Part shown: positions 15,631-23,066 of the stretch, piece by piece
Position numbering within the stretch: the first letter of the stretch is position 1
Layout of the letters: every line of letters begins with the position of its first letter
Assembly: GCA_027451445.1 (NCBI GenBank)
Contig: DAIDJG010000205.1
Coordinates: 1 to 51,180, forward strand
Direction of reading: 5' to 3'
DNA from: Singulisphaera sp.
GTDB taxonomy: Bacteria > Planctomycetota > Planctomycetia > Isosphaerales > Isosphaeraceae
Length of the DNA: 51,180 nt
Notes under the pieces: model-generated
Database searches by the model: none
Seen by the model: the letters and a program-made list of their open reading frames with translations, nothing else
What the model was told of the DNA's origin: nothing
Program-made: the position numbers and the translations under genes

Positions 15631-16953
15631 ATGCTTACGGCGAGGCGTCTGCAACGTACCATTGCCCGGGAAACGGAAGTCCGGGGCGTGGGGTTCTTTC
15701 ATGGTTCCGATGTCACGTTGCGGTTTCGGCCAGCCGAAGCCGACACGGGCGTCGTGTTTGTCCGGACCGACCTGCCCGAAAAGCCGGCGGTCCCCGCGCA
15801 CATTCGGCACGTCGTGCCAAGGCAGCGCCGGACGACGATTCAGAACGGCGAAGCCTCGGTCGAAATGGTCGAGCACGTCATGGCCGCGCTCGCCGGCTTG
15901 CAGCTCGACAACTGCGTGATCGAGATCGATGCCCCCGAAACCCCCGGCCTCGACGGCTCGAGCCAGGCCTTCGTCGAGGCGCTCCATGACGCCGGCTCGG
16001 TGGAGCTCGACCGCGAGCGCGAGACGCTCGTGATCGACCGCCCAATCACGGTGCGCGAAGGACAGGCGACCCTCACGGCGCACCCGGGCAACGGTGAGAA
16101 CCTCGTTCTCGCCTACCATCTCGATTACGGCCGCCACACGCCGATCGGCTCGCAAAGCCTCTGTCTCGAGGTCTCACCCGACTCGTTCCGAACCGAGCTC
16201 GCGTCCAGCCGGACGTTCTTGCTCGAGAACGAGGCCGTCGCCCTGCGTCAGGCCGGCATCGGCTCGCGAGCGTCGGAGGCGGACGTCCTGATCTTCGGTT
16301 CCGACGGTGTGATCGGCAATCAGCTTCGGTTTCCTGATGAATGCGTCCGCCACAAGATCCTCGACATGGTCGGCGACCTTGCGCTGCTGGCGACGGACAT
16401 CAGCGGGCACGTGGTCGCCCATCGGTCGGGCCACCAGCTCAACGCGACGCTCGTGCGGAAGTTGTTCGATGCCGTCGCACGCCGCGGCCTGCGCGTCGAA
16501 ACGGGCGACACCCGGGTCGAAATCGACGACATCATGAAGATCCTGCCGCATCGCTACCCGTTCCTGCTGATTGACCGCGTGGTCGAGCACGAGCGGTGCC
16601 GCCGCGTGCGAGCAATCAAGAATGTGTCGGTCAACGAGCCCTTCTTCCAGGGTCACTGGCCAGGGCGACCGGTCATGCCGGGAGTCCTGATTCTCGAAGC
16701 CATGGCACAGGCCGCCGGTCTCCTGATCGCGGACCGAATCGATCCGGCCGAACACGTCGTCGTGATCGCCGCAATCGACGACGTGAAAATCCGCAAACCC
16801 GTTGTGCCGGGCGACCAGCTCAATCTCGAAATCATCGGCGTCCGAATCAAAGATCGCACGGCGCACGTGCGAGGCACCGCCAAGGTCGATGACCAGATCG
16901 CGGCCGAAGCGACGTTCAAGTTCGTGGCGCTCGACGCGGAACGCTTAGTGTAA
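15631..16953 (+). CDS. lpxC/fabZ: Fused UDP-3-O-acyl-N-acetylglucosamine deacetylase / 3-hydroxyacyl-ACP dehydratase (LpxC-FabZ)
   Basis: The 440-aa bifunctional protein has LpxC first (about residues 1-285). This half has zinc and catalytic features VEHVMAALAGLQLDN (Glu-His), SSRTFLL, HKILDMVGDLAL (His and Asp) and GHVVAHRSGHQLN (His). FabZ follows (about 295-440) with ILPHRYPFLLIDRV, the catalytic His in FFQGHWPGRPVMPG and the Glu in LILEAMAQAAG. LpxC commits UDP-acyl-GlcNAc to lipid A, and FabZ dehydrates hydroxyacyl-ACP in fatty-acid synthesis. Both compete for the hydroxyacyl pool. The fusion is known in Bacteroidota and Planctomycetota. The ATG at 15631 is chosen because LpxC homologues start at RRLQRTIA; a longer frame opens at 15580. 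Confidence 0.96.
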   Translation: MLTARRLQRTIARETEVRGVGFFHGSDVTLRFRPAEADTGVVFVRTDLPEKPAVPAHIRHVVPRQRRTTIQNGEASVEMVEHVMAALAGLQLDNCVIEIDAPETPGLDGSSQAFVEALHDAGSVELDRERETLVIDRPITVREGQATLTAHPGNGENLVLAYHLDYGRHTPIGSQSLCLEVSPDSFRTELASSRTFLLENEAVALRQAGIGSRASEADVLIFGSDGVIGNQLRFPDECVRHKILDMVGDLALLATDISGHVVAHRSGHQLNATLVRKLFDAVARRGLRVETGDTRVEIDDIMKILPHRYPFLLIDRVVEHERCRRVRAIKNVSVNEPFFQGHWPGRPVMPGVLILEAMAQAAGLLIADRIDPAEHVVVIAAIDDVKIRKPVVPGDQLNLEIIGVRIKDRTAHVRGTAKVDDQIAAEATFKFVALDAERLV

Positions 16954-17003
16954 ATGTATACCGCTCAAAAAGTATCAAACCACCTGAACACGACAACGTT
17001 AAT

Positions 17004-17103
17004 ACCCCCTCCCCCCTTGTGGGGGAGGGCTGGGGTGGGGGGTTCCGGTGGCCACGGGTGGTACGCCCCCCACCCCAACCCTCCCCCACAAGGGGGGAGG
17101 GAG
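17004..17103. repeat. Family A palindrome, copy 2 (100 bp)
   Basis: The left arm is 17004-17042 and the right arm 17066-17103, with the centre TTCCGGTGGCCACGGGTGGT.... It is almost identical to the copy at 11109-11210, including the centre. It lies between lpxC-fabZ and lpxA. Weaker inverted sequence continues outside the arms (CCGCTCAA near 16961 and TTGAGCGG near 17136). Confidence 0.92.
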
Positions 17104-17211
17104 ATAGAACGTTCATTCGCTCTTGTTTAGGGCTCATTGAGCGGCATTCCAGGTTCGACGCCAGGGACGGTGTCGAAGCCAGATCTCTCAAGGACGGGAG
17201 AATCTTCAGCC

Positions 17212-18015
17212 ATGGCCACCCTGATCGCGGACACCGCGTGCGTCGATCCTCGAGCCGAGATCGCCGACGAGGTCGAGATCGGCCCCTATTGCGTGATCGG
17301 TCCCGATGTCAAAATCGGCCGGGGCACGCGCCTGCTCGCCCACGTTTGCGTGATGGGAATCACAACGCTCGGCGAACACAACGTCGTGAGCCCGTTCGCG
17401 GTAATTGGCGGCGAACCCCAGGATCTGTCGTTCAAGGGGGGCGGCACGTGCGTGGAGATCGGCGATCACAACATCATCCGCGAAAACGTGACGATCAACC
17501 GGGGCACGCACAAGGAAGATGGAATCACGCGCCTGGGGAGCCACAATTTCCTGATGGCGACTTCGCACGTCGCCCATGACTGCAAGCTGGCCGACCACAT
17601 CACGATCGCCAATGGTTCGATGCTCGGGGGACACTGCCACGTCGCGTCGCATGCCAGCATTTCGGGCGGGGTGGCGATCCATCAATTCACGACGCTCGGT
17701 TCCTACAGCTTTATCGGCGGGCAGTCGCGGATCACGCATGACGTGCCTCCGTACATGCTCGTCGATGGTAATCCTTCTCGCGTGCGCTGTATCAACGTGG
17801 TGGGCCTGAAGCGGAACGGGATCAGCCCCGAAGGGATCACCTCGCTGCACGAGGCGCATCGGTTGGTCTACCGCGCCAAGATGAGCGCGCGGCACGCCGC
17901 GGAGATCCTGGAGTCACATGGACATCTCACGCCCGAGGTGCGGAGTCTGCTGGAGTTCATTCTGACCCAGCAGGAAGGGAAGCACGGACGGGCTCGGGAA
18001 CGCTTGAGGAAGTAA
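17212..18015 (+). CDS. lpxA: Acyl-ACP--UDP-N-acetylglucosamine O-acyltransferase
   Basis: The 267-aa protein consists of a left-handed beta-helix of hexapeptide repeats (about residues 1-190) and a C-terminal helical part. LpxA-specific signs are GGEPQDLSFKG, IIRENVTINRGT, the catalytic His in SHVAHDCK, HQFTTLGSYSFIGG and DVPPYMLVDGNP followed by VNVVGLKRNG-like sequence. It transfers the first hydroxyacyl chain to UDP-GlcNAc in lipid A synthesis. The helical tail LHEAHRLVYR is also typical. The downstream oxidoreductase starts four bases after the stop, so the two are co-translated. Confidence 0.96.
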   Translation: MATLIADTACVDPRAEIADEVEIGPYCVIGPDVKIGRGTRLLAHVCVMGITTLGEHNVVSPFAVIGGEPQDLSFKGGGTCVEIGDHNIIRENVTINRGTHKEDGITRLGSHNFLMATSHVAHDCKLADHITIANGSMLGGHCHVASHASISGGVAIHQFTTLGSYSFIGGQSRITHDVPPYMLVDGNPSRVRCINVVGLKRNGISPEGITSLHEAHRLVYRAKMSARHAAEILESHGHLTPEVRSLLEFILTQQEGKHGRARERLRK

Positions 18016-18019
18016 CGCT

Positions 18020-19153
18020 ATGCCGCCAATGCGAGTCGCAGTCGTCGGGGTCGGTCACCTCGGTCAGCACCACGCGCGGATCCTGGCCTCGAAGCCGGGA
18101 GTCGAGCTGGTGGGCGTGGCCGACTCGCGCCCGGAGCAGGCCCGCAAGATCGCCGCTCAGCAAAACACGCGCCCCTTCGACGACTATCGCGCGTTGCTCG
18201 ACGAGGTCGACGCCGTCTCCATCGCCGTCCCGACAGCCTTGCACCGAGAGGTCGCCGGCGCGTTCCTGGAACGCGGGATCGCGACGATGGTCGAAAAGCC
18301 GCTGGCGACGTCGCTGGCGGAGGCTGAGGAACTGGTCGCCCTCGCGCGATTCGGCGGCACGCTCTTGCAGGTCGGGCACATCGAGCGCTTCAATCCCGCG
18401 CTCGCTGCGCTCGACGGGCTGGGGCTGCGTCCCAAGTACATTGCCGCTGAGCGGCTCTCGACGTACACGTTCCGTTCGACGGACATTGGCGCGGTGCTCG
18501 ATATCATGATCCACGACATCGACCTGGTGCTATCGCGCGTCGATGCGGCCGTGCGGTCGGTGGCCGCGGTCGGTGTAAGCATTTTCGGCGGTCATGAAGA
18601 CATCGCCAACGCCCGCATCGAGTTCGAGGACGGCTGCGTCGCCAATCTCACGGCCAGCCGGGCGAGCTTCCAATCCTTGCGCAAGATGCGGCTCTGGGGC
18701 GAGGAAGGTTACGCCAGCCTCGACTTCACGGCCAAGACCGGGACGATCGTCCGCCCTTCGGACAACCTGCTCCGTGGTGAGTTGGATCTCGAAGGGCTCG
18801 ACATGACGCAGCCGGCGGCGATCAAGGAACGGCTCTTTGGCACGATCCTCCGCATGGATCAGGTGCAAACGGAAGGGCGCGATCAGCTCGATATGGAGTT
18901 GGACGACTTCGTGCGTGCGGTGCGCGGGGAGGCCGTTCCAAGGGTCAGTGGCGACGATGCGTTACGAGCGATGCGGCTCGCGGATCTTGTTTTGCAGTCG
19001 CTCAACGCGCACCAGTGGGAAGGGACACCGGCGGGTCCGGTGGGTCCGCACCTTCAGACCTTGCCCACTGCGGAGCCGGGCCACGCGTTGCGGGGACCGA
19101 TCTCCTGGCGCCGGCAAAATGCGCGATCGGGCGCGGTCGAGAACTCGCGCTGA
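18020..19153 (+). CDS. Gfo/Idh/MocA-family oxidoreductase, lpxA-linked
   Basis: The 377-aa protein has an N-terminal Rossmann fold with VVGVGHLGQHHA (about residues 8-19) and the family EKP motif at about 92-94. The C-terminal dehydrogenase domain has GHIERFNPAL and the His in IMIHDIDLVLS. A low-complexity tail of ~40 residues extends past the usual end. The start is supported by AGGA nine bases upstream, within the end of lpxA. In some bacteria a relative (GnnA) next to lpxA oxidises UDP-GlcNAc to make a 3-amino sugar for lipid A. No GnnB-type aminotransferase is in this window, so that role is only a possibility. Confidence 0.9.
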   Translation: MPPMRVAVVGVGHLGQHHARILASKPGVELVGVADSRPEQARKIAAQQNTRPFDDYRALLDEVDAVSIAVPTALHREVAGAFLERGIATMVEKPLATSLAEAEELVALARFGGTLLQVGHIERFNPALAALDGLGLRPKYIAAERLSTYTFRSTDIGAVLDIMIHDIDLVLSRVDAAVRSVAAVGVSIFGGHEDIANARIEFEDGCVANLTASRASFQSLRKMRLWGEEGYASLDFTAKTGTIVRPSDNLLRGELDLEGLDMTQPAAIKERLFGTILRMDQVQTEGRDQLDMELDDFVRAVRGEAVPRVSGDDALRAMRLADLVLQSLNAHQWEGTPAGPVGPHLQTLPTAEPGHALRGPISWRRQNARSGAVENSR

Positions 19154-19160
19154 GCCGTTC

Positions 19161-19190
19161 TTGTCAGCGGGCACGGCCTTTGAGTACACT
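19161..19190 (+). promoter_or_regulatory. Candidate promoter for the Lys/Ala/Pro-rich protein gene
   Basis: TTGTCA (19161-19166) and TACACT (19185-19190) are separated by 18 bases, matching the consensus at 5/6 and 4/6. The site lies 90 bases before the start at 19282, just after the oxidoreductase stop. Confidence 0.4.
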
Positions 19191-19281
19191 GTTCCGTCTT
19201 GTGTGGTGCGCCACGACGCACCCGGGCAGTTGATTGCGCGAACGAAAACATCCGCCTTGCGAGGAAGGTCAGGTAAGTCTC

Positions 19282-19641
19282 ATGTCAAAAGAAGGGGCCG
19301 CTCCCAAGGCCAAGGACCCGAAGGATCAGAAAGCGCCGAAGGCCGAGAAAGCGCCGAAAGCCGACAAGCCGGCCAAGGGCGACAAGGCGGAAGCGGCCGC
19401 CGCCAAGCCCGAAAAACCCGCTGCTCCGCCCCGGCCGCCGGCCGACCCTCGGCTCAAGGTCCTCAAGAAGTTTCACGGCAAGTTCCTCCCCCGCGGCCCG
19501 CTGCGCGACCGTCACAAGGCGCTCATGACCCGCTGGGATTCGGGCGAAGACCATGGCGGCGTGACGGTGGATGAGTTGAAGTCCCTCCTGAACGACTGGC
19601 GCGCGACCAAGGAAAAGCCGGCTCGGGCGGCCAAGAGCTGA
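19282..19641 (+). CDS. Lys/Ala/Pro-rich protein with histone H1-like N-terminal half
   Basis: The first ~55 of 119 residues are low complexity, built of KAPKAEKAPKADKPAKGDK-type repeats. This resembles the basic tails of eukaryotic linker histones and some bacterial H1-like proteins. The second half (from about residue 57: PADPRLKVLKKFHGKFLPRG) is of normal composition with probable helices. I do not recognise that domain. DNA or RNA binding by the basic part is an inference from composition only. Upstream is a candidate promoter, so the gene may be expressed on its own. Confidence 0.7.
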   Translation: MSKEGAAPKAKDPKDQKAPKAEKAPKADKPAKGDKAEAAAAKPEKPAAPPRPPADPRLKVLKKFHGKFLPRGPLRDRHKALMTRWDSGEDHGGVTVDELKSLLNDWRATKEKPARAAKS

Positions 19642-19706
19642 GCGGCGAGTAGCTCGTGGCGAGGCCGCGCGATCGCGGCGCGCTAGCTAGCCAGAGACCT
19701 CCTTCA

Positions 19707-19791
19707 CCAGCCGGGCAAGCCGGCTGGGGTCGAGGGAGCGCATTCGCGGGCTCACGCGCGGCGGTTATCACCAGCCGGACAAGCCGGCTGG
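19707..19791. repeat. Two copies of the palindrome CCAGCCGG(G/A)CAAGCCGGCTGG
   Basis: The copies lie at 19707-19727 and 19771-19791, 64 bases apart in the same orientation. They differ at one base. Each can fold into an 8-9 bp hairpin with a short loop. Neither is followed by a T-run. Confidence 0.85.
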
Positions 19792-19852
19792 GATCGGGAA
19801 AACCGAGCCGTTCCTACGCACGGCCCGGCCGCGTGAACGAAAGTCCAGAATT

Positions 19853-19927
19853 CTCGAAAAAGCGCTTTTACTTACTGCGCCATCGCTACTCTATTAGTGG
19901 ACAGACAATCATAGGCGCTTTTTCGAG
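19853..19927. repeat. Inverted repeat CTCGAAAAAGCGC ... GCGCTTTTTCGAG
   Basis: Perfect 13-nt arms at 19853-19865 and 19915-19927 enclose a 49-nt spacer that is A/T-richer than its surroundings. Either a transcript hairpin or a very short mobile remnant would fit. Confidence 0.75.
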
Positions 19928-20324
19928 GCATTCCCCGTGATCCGGCACCTTTCCAATCGTTCGTTCACCACCAACGCCTGCGGTGCGCACTTCGCTCCCG
20001 AATGTACGAAGCCCATCGGCCACTCGCATCCCGGCCTCAACAACACTCCCCTCAAGTCCGCTCACGTGAGCGATGGAACAAACTGTTACCCCGGCAATGC
20101 ATCCGCGCAGTCAGGCGCGTTTGTCTCGTGCGATGTCGTTGGCAAGTCCGCCGTGATTCGCCCTCCCTTCATCCGGGAACTCGGCAACTCGCATGCTACG
20201 CAAGAAGTTGCGCCATTTCCGAATACGGTTCCGAGTCGTATTCCAAGCCTCGGAACTCGGAAGAGGAGAGCCCCCAACGGAGTCGCATCTCGTACGGCTG
20301 AAGTCAGCATGATCGACGATGGTC

Positions 20325-21368
20325 TTACAGCGTCACCGGCGTGAGTTCCTTGGTCTTGAGGCCTCGGAAGCCCGTGGGTTTGTCGTCGGGGCCTTCAAGG
20401 GCCAATCCGCTGATCCCTTTGTAGCGGTCGTAAGCCTTGTTCATGTCGTCGATGTCGTCGAACCAGCCGATCAGGTAGGCAGCGCCAAAGGTGTCGCCGG
20501 GTTTGGTGGGGCGGCCGCCCAGTTCCTCGATCAAGCAGACGTACCCGCGCTCGTGGCACCAGGCTTCATACACGTCCTTCGAGTTCAGCGTCATCCCTGC
20601 GAGCCAGGGACCTTCGTCCTTTCCGGGGCCAAGGTCCACCTGGTAGGCGCGAATGAAACGCTCGGGGAGGGGCTGTTTTCCTCGTTGATAAAGGAAGTGG
20701 CCGTCGGGAGGGAAGTCGGCCATGAAGTCGGTCGAAGGGAGGATCGAGGGGTTGTTGTAGCTGAGGTAGATGTGGTCGAAGGACATGCTGTCCTTGTGCT
20801 TGATGTGCCCGGGCATGTCCACGCGAAAGAACAGAGCGGGCGACTCCGACACCGTCGTGACCCGGTCGGCGCTCAGGAAGAAGCGTTCGCCCTTGGGGAA
20901 GATCAGAGTTTGCTCCCAGACCGAGCCCGCCTTGTCGCGGGGCGGGTAGGCGACGTTCCATTGGTACTTGAGACGGACCGCGGCGAAGTCATCGTTCGCG
21001 CTCACCCTCGCGGGCAGCTTCCTGGCCTGGGTACAGATTTGCGGCCCCTCGACGTACCGCTTGGGAATGTTGCCGTGAACGAGGCTGCCGAATTCGTACT
21101 GGCCCTTGGGCACCGGCGCGTCCTGGGGAACGGGCTCCAGCAGGAAGTCGACGATGCTCAGGCCGTAGCCGAGGTCGTGGGCCCCCGTCTTCTTGTCGAC
21201 GAACGTGCCGGCCGCGACGCCGGAGACATAGCCCTCCGTGGGAATGGCCGCCGTGTAGCGATCGGTCTCGATCTTAATGCGAGTGCCGGGGGGGTATGTC
21301 CGTCCGGACGGGAGCTTCGGCGCTTCGCCCTTGTCGGTGGACACGCGGACGAACGGATCGGCAGGCAT
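20325..21368 (-). CDS. Unrecognised 347-aa protein
   Basis: The start at 21368 is supported by CGAGGAG nine bases upstream; a longer in-frame extension is Arg/Pro-rich and unlike protein. The product (MPADPFVRVSTDKGEAPKLP...) shows no signal peptide or membrane helix. Alternating hydrophobic patterns suggest a mostly beta fold. Stretches such as SFDHIYLSYNNPSILPSTDFMADFPPDGHFLYQRG and AYQVDLGPGKDEGPWLAGMT, identified by their ends, look globular and conserved in style. An aromatic-rich C-terminal half mentions no catalytic motif I know. It is divergent from the alanine dehydrogenase gene. I cannot assign a family. Confidence 0.75.
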   Translation of the reverse strand: MPADPFVRVSTDKGEAPKLPSGRTYPPGTRIKIETDRYTAAIPTEGYVSGVAAGTFVDKKTGAHDLGYGLSIVDFLLEPVPQDAPVPKGQYEFGSLVHGNIPKRYVEGPQICTQARKLPARVSANDDFAAVRLKYQWNVAYPPRDKAGSVWEQTLIFPKGERFFLSADRVTTVSESPALFFRVDMPGHIKHKDSMSFDHIYLSYNNPSILPSTDFMADFPPDGHFLYQRGKQPLPERFIRAYQVDLGPGKDEGPWLAGMTLNSKDVYEAWCHERGYVCLIEELGGRPTKPGDTFGAAYLIGWFDDIDDMNKAYDRYKGISGLALEGPDDKPTGFRGLKTKELTPVTL

Positions 21369-21544
21369 GGGTGGGGCTCCTCGAGGCGGGGGTCGGGGCT
21401 GGGGCCTTTGCGGCGCCCCGATCTTGGCAAGACGGCCGGCGCCTCGCAAGCGGTTGCCTTGCTTCGCGGTCCGACGTTTGCTCGAATGGGCGCGCGGTGG
21501 AGCAGTTCCCGATGCGCGGATCACAAGGCCGGAGGGCTCGCGTC

Positions 21545-22675
21545 ATGATCGTCGGCGTACCCAGAGAGATCAAGGCGGACGAATATCGCGTCGCGATGCT
21601 GCCGGTTGGGGCCGAAGAGCTCACGGGCGCGGGGCATACCGTGCTCGTCGAGACCGGGGCGGGGCAGGGGAGCGGCATCGTCGACAACCAGTATAGCGCT
21701 GCGGGGGCGAAGCTCGTCACCGACGCGGCCGAGATCTGGGCGAAGGCCGACCTGGTGGTCAAGGTCAAGGAGCCGCAACCCTCCGAGTGGCCATGCCTGC
21801 GACCGGGTCAGGTCCTGTTCACGTACTTTCATTTCGCGGCCGACAAGCGGCTGACCGAGGCGGTGCTCGCGAGCGAGATCACGGCCATCGCCTACGAAAC
21901 GTTGCGCGACGCGCGCGGGAACTTGCCGCTTCTGACGCCGATGAGTGAAGTTGCCGGTCGGATGAGCATCCAGGAAGGGGCGAAATACCTCGAACGCCCG
22001 CAGGAGGGGCGGGGGATCTTGCTCGCCGGCGTACCGGGCGTGGCTCCAGCCGAGGTGGCGATTCTGGGAGGTGGGATCGTCGGCTCGAACGCGGCAAAGG
22101 TGGCCGCGGGGTTGGGGGCGAATGTCCGAATCCTCGATGTGAACCTCGACCGCTTGCGGTACCTCGACGATATCATGCCGCCCAATGTCACCACGTTGTA
22201 CTCGGACCGTCACACGATCCTCGAAACGATCGAGCGGGCCGATCTGGTCATCGGCGCGGTCCTGATCACGGGGGCTCGCGCCCCTCGCCTGGTGCGCCGC
22301 GATGATCTCACGCGCATGAAGCCCGGCGCGGTAATCGTCGACGTCGCCATCGATCAAGGCGGGTGCGTCGAGACGAGCCGTCCAACCACGCATCGCCAGC
22401 CGACTTACGTCGTCGACGGCGTGGTCCACTATTGCGTCACGAATATGCCCGGCGCCGTCGGGCGGACGAGCACGTACGCCCTTTGCAACGTGACACTGCC
22501 GTATGTTCTCCAGCTTGCGAAGCACGGTTGGCGGAAGGTCGCCGCGGAGAATCACGGCGTGGCGGAAGGGGTCAACATCGACCGGGGCCGCGTGACGAAC
22601 CAGGCGGTCGCGGCCACCTTCGGGCTTAATTACTCGCCCTGGAATGCCCTGGCTGAATCCGCTCGCAACGGGTAG
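21545..22675 (+). CDS. ald: Alanine dehydrogenase
   Basis: The 376-aa enzyme interconverts L-alanine with pyruvate and ammonia using NAD. Key features are GVPREIKADEYRVAMLP at the N-terminus, VVKVKEP (substrate Lys), TYFHFAADK (catalytic His) and the Rossmann stretch VAILGGGIVGSNAAKVAAGLG near residues 170-190. The Asp in IVDVAIDQGGC and NMPGAVGRTST towards the end complete the set. Length matches the family. GGAGGG eight bases upstream fixes the ATG. The 175-bp region shared with the divergent gene probably holds promoters for both. Confidence 0.96.
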   Translation: MIVGVPREIKADEYRVAMLPVGAEELTGAGHTVLVETGAGQGSGIVDNQYSAAGAKLVTDAAEIWAKADLVVKVKEPQPSEWPCLRPGQVLFTYFHFAADKRLTEAVLASEITAIAYETLRDARGNLPLLTPMSEVAGRMSIQEGAKYLERPQEGRGILLAGVPGVAPAEVAILGGGIVGSNAAKVAAGLGANVRILDVNLDRLRYLDDIMPPNVTTLYSDRHTILETIERADLVIGAVLITGARAPRLVRRDDLTRMKPGAVIVDVAIDQGGCVETSRPTTHRQPTYVVDGVVHYCVTNMPGAVGRTSTYALCNVTLPYVLQLAKHGWRKVAAENHGVAEGVNIDRGRVTNQAVAATFGLNYSPWNALAESARNG

Positions 22676-22748
22676 CTTGGGGCCTTCCGTCCCTCTCTTT
22701 GACAAGAGGAACGACGCTTTTTTGCATCGACCCGGGAGATCCACGACG

Positions 22749-23066
22749 ATGAGCGAACACGAACACGATCACGACCACGACCACGACCATAATCACGAGG
22801 ACGAGGTGGAAGAAGCCCTCGAAGAGGCTCTGGAGCTCGATACCCAGAGCCAGATCTTCCTTGAAATGCGCAGGCAGAACCTCGACTTGCTGCGGCTCGC
22901 CGCCGAAGTCGCGGGTTACACCGGCGCCCATCCGCCGCTCCGGCCGGGCGACCAGCGCAACGCGCTCAAAGGGATCTGGGATGTCTACTCGGAGTTCTAC
23001 GCCTGGATCGACCCCGAAGAGTCGGACGAAGAAGACGACGAAGACGAGGATGAGGACGACGAATAA
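22749..23066 (+). CDS. His-rich, acidic small protein
   Basis: The 105-aa product begins MSEHEHDHDHDHDHNHEDE, a metal-binding-type His/Asp run. An acidic helix follows, then a normal middle with LDTQSQIFLEMRRQNLDLLRLAAEVAGYTG and GIWDVYSEFYAWIDPEE, given by their ends. It finishes in a run of Asp and Glu. Binding of Ni, Zn or Cu by the His run is inferred. GGGAGAT upstream supports the start. The stop TAA directly abuts the ATG of mtnA, so the two are surely co-translated. I do not recognise a family for the middle part. Confidence 0.8.
   Translation: MSEHEHDHDHDHDHNHEDEVEEALEEALELDTQSQIFLEMRRQNLDLLRLAAEVAGYTGAHPPLRPGDQRNALKGIWDVYSEFYAWIDPEESDEEDDEDEDEDDE

Larger units (their letters stand above)
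19642..20324. other. 683-bp gap with small palindromes
   Basis: This stretch has two copies of a 21-bp palindrome (19707, 19771) and a 13-bp inverted repeat (19853-19927). A GCCGCGCGATCGCGGCGCGC-like hairpin lies near 19663. An open frame from 19937 to 20344 exists on the plus strand, but its composition is not protein-like and it runs into the end of the convergent gene. I see no supported gene. Confidence 0.5.

Noticed and set aside
19937-20344. 135-residue plus-strand frame in the gap
   Set aside because: Composition is not protein-like, no ribosome-binding site is present, and it runs into the end of the convergent gene.
20319-21548. 409-residue plus-strand open frame
   Set aside because: Antisense to the unrecognised minus-strand protein, whose start has a good ribosome-binding site and more natural composition.
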